From Mytilus edulis (taxonomy: Eukaryota; Mollusca; Bivalvia; Mytilida; Mytilidae): a DNA stretch of 64,000 nt. The notes below the pieces were generated by a model. The model did not search any database. It was not told the origin of the DNA and saw nothing but the letters and a program-made list of their open reading frames with translations. The stretch lies in NCBI RefSeq assembly GCF_963676685.1, contig NC_092355.1:78273176-78337175 (forward strand), in the 5' to 3' direction. The translations under genes were made by a program, and so were the position numbers. Each line of letters opens with the position of its first letter. Position 1 is the first letter of the stretch. Positions 55,901 to 64,000 of this stretch are shown here, one piece after another.

Positions 55901-57612
55901 ACCAAAAGAAAGAAGAAAGATTAATCTTTCAAATTGTGATAATTTCATTTTGACATAATTATTACATAATCAATTGGTAAGTAATTAGTTGCTATATTTT
56001 GATGTCCACACTTGAATGAATTTAGCGTCTTTGTTCTTCATAGCATCCCAAAATATTTTATAGATTCTTGTACAACACAGCTTGATCTCCAAAACTATGT
56101 CTCAGATTTTTCCTATTGTATTTCATTCTCTCATAAATCTTAAATGAAGTTTGCAACATCAATTCATAAGAGATCACTAAATTCAATGTGGTATAACATT
56201 TGTTCTATTGATTTGAAAGATTAATCATTCTTCTTTCTTTTGGTACCTCATTTATAAAATTTAAAGAAGGATGAGTGGAATTACATCAGTTTAAAGATGT
56301 CTGATTGGGGATGAAAAATCTTTGTAATGTGCTACCTTAAAGACGTATAATGTTTAACCGTTGTGTCATGTGGGGTATGTTGGAAAGTTTTCTTTTGGCA
56401 GTCATACCATATTTCCTTCTTTTTATATCGTGTACTGTAAACCTTAAACCTTTATTTCTCTTTACAGGTAGAACTTATAAATTAAACTGTATTTACTTTA
56501 CCGTAGCATTGTTGATTGTTTTGACCATTGGTTTACCAATATACGGTAATTATATATTCTAAGTCAGATGAAAGTAGATGTCATGCAATTATCAGTTAGA
56601 AAGTGATACACAAAGAACAAAAAGTTATCTTTTCTCTAAATTCTAAGTTTAAAACATACAAACAAAGTCATATCAAACACTGCAATCGATCAAAAAGACA
56701 ATAAAAATAACAATAAAAATAACAATATGCTAAAAAACATAAATCTTTCTAAAATTGATAAATATGAAATTATTAAAAAACTAAGGTTTCAACTCCCTGA
56801 CGCTAATTTGGTCTTAAATTGATTTGACTATTTTGTAGGTATTTTTTGCTCTTTAACTGTTTTGGTACTTATAAAACCTCGGCTTTCACATATTCGGCTT
56901 TGAATCAAAAACAATAGTATATATATATTTATATTCTACAAGGTGATAAACATAACAAAAAAACAAACTTACTTTTGATATATCTCCGGTCTAGATATTA
57001 TATACTATCAAGTCCAGAAATTGTTAACAAGGTAATTTAAACACGGTGTACTTTATTATAGAAATACTAATTGCAAGTAAAAACATAATGGGATAGATTG
57101 CAACAATAAACAATATGTATGGAGCAGTCAGTCATTGTAGTTTTCCCTTCTGTTTTTCCCTTCAACTTCATGTATCTGATTAGCTGTGTATAGTTGTATC
57201 TTGCCATAATTCGAATCAATGAATAGTCATATTTTTGGATGACGTGAAATTGTTATTCGATGTATTACGGTATTTTTGATAAATGAAATTGGTTATGTTT
57301 GCAGGTTTATCACAGTGGCCTGATACATTCTATAAAGTTCCTTCGTTTAAATGGATAGTAGATCACCTAACGTTTTTTGGTATGTTGAAAAACGAAGAAA
57401 GTAAAAAGATTAAGAAACGGAGTTCAAATGAAGAAAAGAACAGGAAACTAATGGAAATACTTTTGAATGGAGGAGAAGACCATTATGATAAATTCCTCGA
57501 CGCTTTGAACGCATTCGGTGAATATCAAGAACTCGCAAAACTAATACATAACACAGAAGTTAAATCTGAAGATAAAGAATTAATTCAAAATTGCACTAAA
57601 AGAAGTAGTTAA
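49869..57612 (+). CDS. Single-pass receptor with 16-cysteine ectodomain and cytoplasmic CARD (7 exons)
   Basis: Predicted join: 49869-49904, 50342-50504, 51511-51798, 53222-53297, 55180-55250, 56468-56545, 57305-57612; 1020 nt, 339 residues plus stop, all phases consistent. Signal peptide about 1-20, ectodomain 21-218 with 16 cysteines (24, 39, 45, 58, 81, 99, 106, 125, 127, 143, 145, 152, 154, 159, 166, 181) and N-glycosylation sites at 121, 178 and 193. One transmembrane helix at about 219-237, CARD at about 244-325, short tail. The CxC and CxxxxxxC spacing recalls TNFR-type cysteine-rich modules and ectodomains recurrent in bivalves. Ligand binding outside and CARD recruitment inside is inferred. 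No stop or frameshift. Not matched to a named gene. Confidence 0.78.
50342..50504 (+). CDS. Gene 2 exon 2: end of signal peptide and first cysteine module
   Basis: Acceptor ATATTTTCAAG, donor ACAG|GTAATA; phase 0 in, phase 1 out. VIAVTFVYELK completes the signal peptide. The module follows with CPAPGHW, YCGQSYVC and ETCDGLDY (cysteines 24, 39, 45, 58). An alternative acceptor at ATGAG (50367) would keep phase but shorten the signal peptide. Confidence 0.7.
50855..51065 (+). repeat. Dispersed repeat F copy in intron 2 of gene 2
   Basis: 'GGCAAACGATACCACAGGAA', 'CCATGGCTAAAAACTAAAAG' and 'CCCTGCTCCACATGTGG'. Confidence 0.5.
51511..51798 (+). CDS. Gene 2 exon 3: main cysteine-rich ectodomain
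   Basis: Acceptor TTAACTATAG, donor GAAG|GTAAAT; phase 1 in and out. 95 full codons with ten cysteines. Landmarks: RYQPFPFSTDGNNKC, FCNEEGQIVHREG, NDTTCGCDSSQGY, NCYCTPSEEDCSC. The spacing is constrained and the reading frame clean. Confidence 0.78.
51812..52122 (+). repeat. Dispersed repeat D, copy 5, right after exon 3
   Basis: Starts 14 nt after the exon 3 donor (CCCCGCCACATGATTTATG) and runs through TTTTATAGCTGACACTGCGG to the TCTCATTGACAATCATATC tail, so the intron begins almost at the repeat. Confidence 0.6.
52155..52455 (+). repeat. Dispersed repeat A copy in intron 3 of gene 2
   Basis: 'AAGGCAACATAAGTATACCT', 'GAGGGAAACACATCAAATAT', 'TTTTCCTGACGTGTTACAGG'. Followed by a B-type fragment at 52580-52715. 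Confidence 0.5.
53222..53297 (+). CDS. Gene 2 exon 4: last cysteine pair of the ectodomain
   Basis: Acceptor GTCATTACAG, consensus donor GAAC|GTAAGT; phase 1 in, phase 2 out. Encodes NPCPFNHVIGTAVRNKSCQE followed by IIVR. Confidence 0.7.
53501..53797 (-). repeat. Dispersed repeat A copy, minus orientation
   Basis: Inverse A markers: GAGGTTTGGGTAGCCACGAA, 'GTTCGTTTCTGTGTGTTACA', 'AATTTCGAACAGCGGTATAC', TACTGTTGCC. Confidence 0.55.
54050..54226 (+). repeat. Repeat G copy in intron 4 of gene 2
   Basis: 'GCTGTATTTTGCAAAAGTTT', 'TTTGGTCCTCAATGCAGTTC', then the hammerhead motif and TTAATTCTGGTA. Confidence 0.55.
54159..54202 (+). ncRNA. Hammerhead ribozyme, core intact
   Basis: GCGTCA, CTGATGA (54165-54171), GTCT-TATGT-AGAC, GAAA (54185-54188), CGTGCG-TC, TGGCGA. 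The invariant core and GUC cleavage triplet are present. Helix I has one U-G and a terminal mismatch, so it is weaker than at 38841. If active it would cut the gene 2 pre-mRNA within an intron. Confidence 0.65.
54227..55179. other. Remainder of intron 4 of gene 2
   Basis: No repeat family recognised and no further exon that fits the phase. Confidence 0.35.
55180..55250 (+). CDS. Gene 2 exon 5: juxtamembrane stalk
   Basis: Acceptor CCTCAAACAG, donor GAAG|GTATGT; phase 2 in, phase 1 out. Encodes SQPKNLSSPLENRFKDVRNY then YNE, a charged stalk before the membrane helix. Confidence 0.65.
55808..56336. mobile_element. 529-bp element with ~130-bp inverted repeats in intron 5 of gene 2
   Basis: Left arm GGTAGCACAATACAAAGATT and right arm (inverse GGTAGCACATTACAAAGATT) remain alignable for about 130 bp, including ATGAGGTACCAAAAGAAAGA and GATTAATCTTTCAAAT. 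Flanks are CTAA (55804-55807) and TTAA (56337-56340), probably one mutated TTAA duplication. Termini resemble the TTAA MITE at 49329. No transposase. Confidence 0.65.
56468..56545 (+). CDS. Gene 2 exon 6: transmembrane helix
   Basis: Acceptor CTCTTTACAG, donor TACG|GTAATT; phase 1 in and out, 78 nt, so it is skippable without a frameshift. Encodes RTYKLN followed by the hydrophobic CIYFTVALLIVLTIGLPIY. Skipping would give a soluble form with a CARD still in frame (inference). Confidence 0.75.
57305..57612 (+). CDS. Gene 2 exon 7: CARD and C-terminus
   Basis: Acceptor TATGTTTGCAG; phase 1 in, TAA at 57610-57612. 101 residues: FKWIVDHLTFFGMLKNEES (helices 1-2), KKIKKRSSNEEKNRKLMEIL (helices 3-4), DHYDKFLDALNAFGEYQELA (helices 5-6), a textbook CARD pattern ('vdhL...g.L...e...i', 'k...Ll..L...g...f..Fl.aL...gq..La'). 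A hydrophilic tail of about 14 residues ends the protein. Clearer than the CARD of gene 1. Confidence 0.8.
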
Positions 57613-58300
57613 AACATATATACGTGTACGTGTATGTATATTGAAAGGTTATAAAGTTTGTCCACATTGTGCATAACATAATTATGTATATATGTAAACA
57701 TATATTTTGAAACTCAGTGAAAAATCATGAACAGTAAAAATAGATTGGGAAGTACATATAACTAATTAAAAAAATCAATTTGTACCCCGAATCCCTCATC
57801 TGAAAATTAGAGTCAAAATATAAAACATTAACACTCGGGCTGTATGTTTTTATTCTATTTATTGTTTGATATTGAATATTTTTTTCTTGATGTCTAAAAT
57901 ACATGTACCAAGTCAGGAATATAACAGTTGTTAGCTATTTGTTTAATAAGTTGGCGCTGTTTATTTTTTCATTTGATTATCGACTTTCCGTTTTCAACTT
58001 TCCATGGAGTGCAGTCTTTATGTGATTTTACTTCTTATTACATTTATGTTTATTCATTGTATTTCTTGTAGAAAAATCATTCCATTCTGATTGAAATATC
58101 TGAATCAGGTTTGAGAAAGAGACCCAACAATGAATTTTGATTAAAGGAACGGACGTGGATCAAAGTCTAACATTTAAAGCACAAGGGAAAAGTTAAAGAT
58201 ACATACATTTGCTTTTTGCTACATGTAGCTTAGTATATATTCCGAATAATTTATCTATAAAAAAGGCACCTGTATTAATGATTTAGCTCATGAAACAAAT
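57613..58300 (+). other. Presumed 3' UTR of gene 2 and spacer
   Basis: Weak polyadenylation candidate ATTAAA at 57765-57770; a canonical AATAAA only at 58550-58555. 57890-58035 is an inverted repeat B fragment. Confidence 0.35.
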
Positions 58301-59989
58301 GTAAAAAGTAAAAAAACAAAAGACTTAACTCCGAGGAAAATTAAAAAAAGGAACGTCCCAAATCAAATGGCAAAACCAATAGTTTATACACATCAAACGA
58401 ATGGATAACAACTGTCATCTTCCTGACTTGGTACAGGCATTTTAATTAAATACTTACATTGATGAAGACCATTTGTTGTTTCGAAATGTTGCTCAAAACG
58501 AGTTAGTTTCACCTTGTTTGTAACTGTTTAAATCGTATTAGTATCGTTGAATAAATCTGAAAAAAATATAATTGTGTTTGTTTGTTGCTGTTCTTAGTTT
58601 TGTGTAGAATATTCGATGAGTTTTAAATTTTAAGAATATATGTGCTCTATATACTTTGTATTTTTAGCTTTGTATTTAAGCATATATAGATATAGGAAGA
58701 TGTGGTGTAAGTGCCAATGAGACAACTCTCCATCCAAATAACAATTTAAAAAGTAAACCATTATAGGATAAAGTACGGCCTTCAACACTTTAAATACATG
58801 TACATTATTACACTTTAAATATATGTACATTATTATATACATTTGTGTTCATGGACTTAAGAAATATAAATTCATTTTCAGTGATGGTATCTGATTACTT
58901 CTTTCTTTGTTCGATATGATGTTTGGTTCATTAATGTAGAACTATTATTTATCAATCTAGTATGGTTGCGTTGAACTACACTGTACCTAACTGTACTCGA
59001 CTTTGGTCTAGATTTACCTACGAGGCTGATAAATAACTAATCTGAAATTGTACTCGATCAATTCTCGACCCGACTCGATTAGTCTTGACTAGTCTCGAAT
59101 TTGAGATTTAGTCGCGACTGGTCTAAGTCAGCCCATATATCTATATTATATATAAAGCATACAAATTTCCTGCTCGTTTGGTAGTTTGAATAATGCTGTC
59201 AAAATGTTAGATTTTAATTGAAAAGTAAAATTAGCTAGAGTTTTTAGTTTGGACTAAGGTCAGACAGTTGCATGTCTTTAAATTATATAATTCTTTGAGT
59301 TTAACTAATAGGTAAAAAAAAACTAATAATTCAGTTCGAACCAAGTTTAAATATTGACATTTGAAACCTGTTTTCATAGCTTTATTATTCAAGTAATTTT
59401 GTAGAGTAAAATATGTGCTCGACAAGTAACAAACTATCTTTCAAAACTCTTAACAGTTTATAATGTGATCAATAACTGCTCATGAATTGCACAAAAAATA
59501 TGCTTAACATATACAAATTTTAACTAGATACATAAGTACATTACACTTTTATGTATAGAATGTAGATTGGCACTGTCGTATGTTGCATAGGTTTTTTGGA
59601 ATTTTCTGTTTTAATGGTCTTTTTAATTAGTTTTTGATTGTTTTAGGTTTTCTCGCACTTTTATTGATACTGGGGTCAGAAATTATTCTTCTGTATAAAG
59701 TAAAATAGCAAAAATACCAATCACCAAAAGAAATTCATACGAAAAGTACATGCATTTTATAAAATGTCAAAATAAAAGTTCAAACACATCAGAGGAATGG
59801 TAAATAACTGTTACATTCGTGACTTTGTATATGCGGTTCATTGTGTAGATTAATTTTCATCACATATGGATCAAATTAGACTTTAAAAAAATGGTCTTCT
59901 CACATGACAGCTATCAAAATGGGGTAATTGGTTGTATGGAAACACATATCTTAAGATTTTGATGGTAAGGATATGTTCTGACAAGGTAC
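58301..59989. other. Repeat-rich spacer
   Basis: Repeat B fragments at 58300-58445 and 59700-59905, an inverted repeat D fragment at 58695-58795, and at 58985-59115 a stretch of CTCGA-type words. No gene supported. Confidence 0.4.
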
Positions 59990-60400
59990 TAAGAAGTAAA
60001 ATCACGAAAACACTGAACTCAGAGGAAAATCTAATCGGAAAGTCCATAATAACATGGCAAAATCAAATGACAAAGCACATCAATAACGACTGGACAAGAA
60101 CTGTCAAAGTCCTGACTTGGTACAGGCATTTTCAAATGTAGAAAATGGTGGATTAAACCTAGTTTTTATAGCGCTAAACCTCTTTCTTTGATGACAGTAT
60201 CATCAAATTCCGATATTTTTACAGTGATGCGTGAACTAAACAGACATAATAAAAAAAAAGTCAAAGTATGGGTACAGCAGTCATCATCGCGTAACACTTT
60301 CAAAAGGAACATTTTAACAGAACACACAAAACTTCTATCTACAAACACATTCATTGATTCGCGTGTCTGACGTCAGAAAAAAATGTATACGTCACATATA
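59990..60400 (+). repeat. Dispersed repeat B, longest plus-strand copy
   Basis: 'CTGAACTCAGAGGAAAATCT', 'GGAAAGTCCATAATAACATG', 'CAAAGTCCTGACTTGGTACA', 'GGTGGATTAAACCTAG' and the extension past TTTCAAAAGGAACATTTTAA. Confidence 0.6.
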
Positions 60401-60439
60401 TTTGTCGTTCAATGTTTATACAAATAATTTAAATATTTT

Positions 60440-61015
60440 AAATGGGCAATGTTAGCATACAGGGTTAAAAAACAAAAGTTTGAAAGAATTAATTTCAGAA
60501 ATAGACCGAGATTTGTAATAATCCAAAAGATCTATAGAATTGAAAGGATTAAAAAAAAATTCATTCCACTACGCGATTGAATAATTTTGACGTTTTTAAT
60601 TCAACATATTTTCTAGTTTATAATAGAAATATATTTAATATTAACATATTATAGAACAATAACATACTGACGGGATTTTTTTTAAAATACAGAGTCACGT
60701 TATAAGAACCAAAGAAACACAAAAAGTCTCATATACAAAACTCACCAGCAAAAAATAAAAATAAATATATACAAACACAATGACGGGATATAAAGTACCG
60801 ACCCACGTTCAATGGATATCACATACAACAATCCAATAGTAACATAAATATTAATAATAGAACAAAGACAAATGAAAGAATAATATAACACGTTGTTAAG
60901 ATGATAAACAACATCAATACGCATAATCTATACATTAAGACCATCATGTATTATTTGTGAAGTGGATACGGAATATTTATGGTCTTGGGTACCTTCCAAT
61001 GAACTTTTTTAATTC
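60440..61015 (-). pseudogene. Reverse-transcriptase retroelement remnant, copy 3 (tail and extreme C-terminus)
   Basis: 60640-60960 matches the tails at 38090-38400 and 36880-37190 (TGACGGGATATAAAGTACCG, CCAC-TTCAATGGATATCAC). 60960-61015 is the C-terminal coding edge. 60440-60580 matches the block at 40080-40220 (ACAGGGTTAAAAAA, CCGAGATTT). Confidence 0.5.
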
Positions 61016-62058
61016 ACCATATATCATTTATCTCTTGAATTTTGCCTACACATATTGTCTTCAATTGCAGGACTCTGAAGGTGAGGATAAGATTTGTATC
61101 AATGCATCACATGTTTTTCCCTACTTATATATTAAAAAAATATCCATGCTGGACACAGATAATCAAAGTTAAAGGTTTCCTATATATATTAACATAAGCA
61201 ATAAAATTGAGAATGAAAATGGGGAATGTGTAAACCCGATCACAGAGCTGACAACAGCCGAAGGCCACCAATTGGTCTTCAATGTAGCACAAAAAGCACA
61301 CATCTTTAATAGTTACTTGCAACCATATATTTTATTTGTTTATAAGCTTGAATGATTTTTTTTCTGAAAATAAAGTCATAAAATCTATGAAATTTTTAAA
61401 ATGTATTGTAAAAAAAGTGGTTTCTGCCACGTTAAGCAATATATCTGGCTTATTAGGGCCTGTGCTGCTATTTATAATACCTTGTAAATCACTCATCTGC
61501 CGGTAGTAAATTTGAGTTGTCTCCCATTGCACAGATGGTTATAGTTTGCATACAAATTAAATATAAAGGAGATACTTAAGCTTCTTATTAATCAATTGAT
61601 AAGTGAATTGGTTTAACTCCACGCTAGTTTTAGTTTTTTTTGTAAATGCGTAACAACAGTAACTGTCTGTAAAATTGATGTGTTTACTAAACTTTATTAG
61701 AAATAGAATGCATTACTATGTATATTATATTGATTAAAATTCATTCTAAATAGGTCTTCATCCTTAAATATGTAACGAACAATGGAAACTTCGGTTCTAT
61801 ATTTACCATGACAATCACGTGAAGTAATGTCCTGCTCGTCCTTAAACTACTTATGTTACGATTGTTTGGGTTGTTTTTTTTTAGAAAAAAGGACGATTCG
61901 TGTATCATATGAATTTTAGGCGTACACCATATACATTCAAGAACTTATAACATATATCTGTTATTTTAAGTATTAAGAGGGGTTGTCATATGCATGTTAA
62001 TGGTATATTCATGTATCTTTTATTTTTTATTTATTTTTTCAAAATTTTAGAGTACGTA
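61016..62058. other. Spacer before the transposase gene
   Basis: A short repeat E piece at about 61225-61300 (CAACAGCCGAAGGCCACCAA). Otherwise no recognised feature. A splice acceptor (AAAATTTTAG, 62041-62050) just before the transposase ATG suggests an upstream non-coding exon. Confidence 0.35.
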
Positions 62059-64000
62059 ATGAGTTCAAGTCCAAACCAAAGTAGTGCATGTAAAAAACGG
62101 TTAAAACGTTTGGAGTATAACAGAAAATGGATTTCAGAAAAGAGAAAGGTTCAAAAACAAAGCATTTAAAAAAATACTGAAAGCTCAGATGAAGATATAG
62201 AGTCATTCAATTCCATTCAAAAGTTTTATGCAAATTCTAAACCTGAGCTAGAGTGTCATTCTGGACAAAAGAAATGTAGGAAGACAATCGCAAATGCTCA
62301 ATCTGAAACAAACACTGAAACCGATTCTTCTGAAAAGGTTTATACACCTTCTTTAGAGGAAAATGATTGGGACATAGTAGATTCAACAGAGAAAATGTTA
62401 CCGATTAGTGAATTTGATACTGATAAAGGTGAAAAATCACTAGCTGGTGACTTAAAGACATGGACAAACCAGTTTGAAGTCAAGCAAAACTGTCATGATG
62501 CTCTACTTATGATTTTAAAGAACAATGGACTTACAGATGAGTTACTCTCTTGTGCACGTACTTAATAGTGGAATTAAAGACAGTTTCAGAAATAAGCTAT
62601 TACCATGTTGGACTAAGGAATATGATCGATCAAAATATGAAAAAAATATCGAAAGATTTTAATCTTGACCAGGTTCAGAACCTTAATCTTTCTTTTAATA
62701 TTGATGGCTTGCCATTATTTAAAAGTAGTAATACAAGTGTCTGGCCAATTCTCTATTTAATTAACAACATCAAAGAAAGTAAAGTGTTCCCCATCTCATT
62801 CGCCTTAGGGACTAGTAAACCTGCAAACCTGGATTTTCTGAATGATACTGTCCGAGATCTATTAGAAATTTGTCGAGATGGATTTGAGTTTGATGGAAGA
62901 AATTTTATAGTCTCTATTTCTTGCATAATTTGTGACGCACCTGCTAAAGCTTTGGTTAAGAACATTAAACAATATTCTAGTTATTGTAGCTGTGATAGAT
63001 GCAATCAAAATGGTGAATACATAGGAAGAATGACATATCCACAGGTTTCTAATTTAACACAGAGAACTGACGAATCTTTCAGAAAACATGAACAGGTCCA
63101 ACACCATAAAGGAAATTCACCTATCACTCAGTTACCTATCGATATGATAAAATGTTTCCCTATTGATTATATGCGCAAATTATGTTTATGTGTCACTAAA
63201 CGATTACTTGTAACTTGGATGAGGGGACCTAGAGGAGATTTCAGGCTTTCAGGAGCACAAATCAGACCGATAAGTGAAAACTTGGTAGCATTGAAAAAAA
63301 AATGTGCCTAGAGAATTTGCACGTAAGCCCAGACCATTACCAGAGATAGATCGTTGGAAGGCAACAGAGTTCCGACAGTTTTTGTTGTATACTGGTCAGT
63401 TTGCTCTCAAAGAAGTATTGTCACCTCCATATTACAAACATTTCATGGCATTGAGTGTAGCCATATCTATATTAGTAAGTGAGAAACTAACTGCTTTACA
63501 TAGCGAATATGCTCAAGATTTACTTGAATATTTTGTAAATAAAGGCAGAGAGCTGTATGGAAGGGAATTCATTGTGTACAATGTACACAGTTTAGTTCAT
63601 CTTAAAGATGATGCATGTCAGTTTGCATGTCTAGAAAACTGTACAGCATGGAAATTTGAAAGCTACATGCAACATTTAAAGCGAAAAATAAGAGGAGGAA
63701 ATCTACCAGCTGCACAGCTTGTCAAAAGGGTACAGGAAGAACTAACACTCTCTGAATCAAGTATACCAATACCGAAGGAACAAAAAATCAATTGCAAAGA
63801 GCCAAATAATGCATTTAAAACCAGTCATTCCAAATTTTGTGAAGTTGTTTATGCAGATTCCTCTGAAACATTTATGTGCAGAATATATCATTCACAAGAA
63901 GCACAATGTATCATACCATGTGACTCCCGTATCGTTGGAGTAACACGATTTAATCATCTGAACTATGCAATGAAAAGCCTTAGAAAAGATGTTCTCACAC
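62059..64000 (+). pseudogene. CACTA/Tnp2-like transposase gene, broken, running off the window
   Basis: The frame starts at ATG 62059 (MSSSPNQSSACKKRLKRLEY). It has an in-frame TAA at 62167-62169 and a -1 shift near 62560. From there it is open to 63302, shifts +1 in an A9 tract (63294-63302), and continues open from 63304 (VPREFARKPRPLPEIDRWKA) to the window edge. Landmarks: FNIDGLPLFKSSNTSVWPIL and FIVSISCIICDAPAKALVKN (candidate acidic residues in NIDG and CDAP), CSCDRCNQNGEY (CxxC), HHKGNSPITQLPIDMIKCFP with DYM, and YNVHSLVHLKDD. This layout matches the animal relatives of plant Tnp2. The homopolymer shift could be a sequencing error, so only the TAA and the first shift argue firmly for decay. 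Confidence 0.6.

Noticed and set aside
1..64000. tRNA or rRNA genes
   Set aside because: No cloverleaf with a GTTCRANNC T-loop and matching acceptor stem was noticed by eye; a tRNAscan run would be decisive.

Overview
The window looks like nuclear DNA of a bivalve mollusc, most likely a mussel (Mytilus or a close relative). It is AT-rich, its genes are cut into small exons by kilobase introns, and it is packed with dispersed repeats of the kind found throughout mussel genomes. I see no bacterial, organellar or viral segment, no tRNA or rRNA gene and no CRISPR array. The genus is inferred from repeat style and from memory of such sequences, not from a search.

Two multi-exon genes on the plus strand can be assembled exon by exon with matching splice phases. 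Gene 1 (461..15298, 5' end outside the window) encodes the C-terminal 751 residues of a ROCO-like protein: the end of a Roc GTPase domain, a COR domain, two Death-fold domains, a CARD and a short tail. Its domain exons alternate with micro-exons of 31, 28 and 37 nt. Gene 2 (49869..57612) appears complete: seven coding exons give a 339-residue single-pass receptor with a signal peptide, a 16-cysteine ectodomain, one transmembrane helix and a cytoplasmic CARD. Both genes carry death-fold adaptor modules, so the locus belongs to innate-immune or cell-death signalling. A direct CARD-CARD contact between the two products is a hypothesis only.

The 34 kb between the genes is a repeat graveyard. From left to right it holds an hAT-like element (16770..18124); a minisatellite interrupted by a bivalve repeat that is itself interrupted by a 2.63 kb DNA transposon with perfect 55-bp inverted ends (20808..23435); a 5.2 kb minisatellite with a 2.09 kb higher-order period (23555..28775); an inverted sister array (33795..35375); head-to-tail remains of a reverse-transcriptase element (36790..40640) with nested insertions; and a decayed Tc1 element (44407..45601). 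The 2.63 kb transposon has a terminal heptamer CACAGTG and a 5-bp target duplication. These are the marks of the Transib/RAG superfamily, and the heptamer is identical to that of V(D)J recombination signals.

A dispersed repeat family carries complete hammerhead-ribozyme cores (best copy 38841..38884). Six small inverted-repeat or fold-back elements sit in introns and intergenic DNA. The right edge (62059..64000) holds a broken CACTA/Tnp2-like transposase gene that runs off the window.
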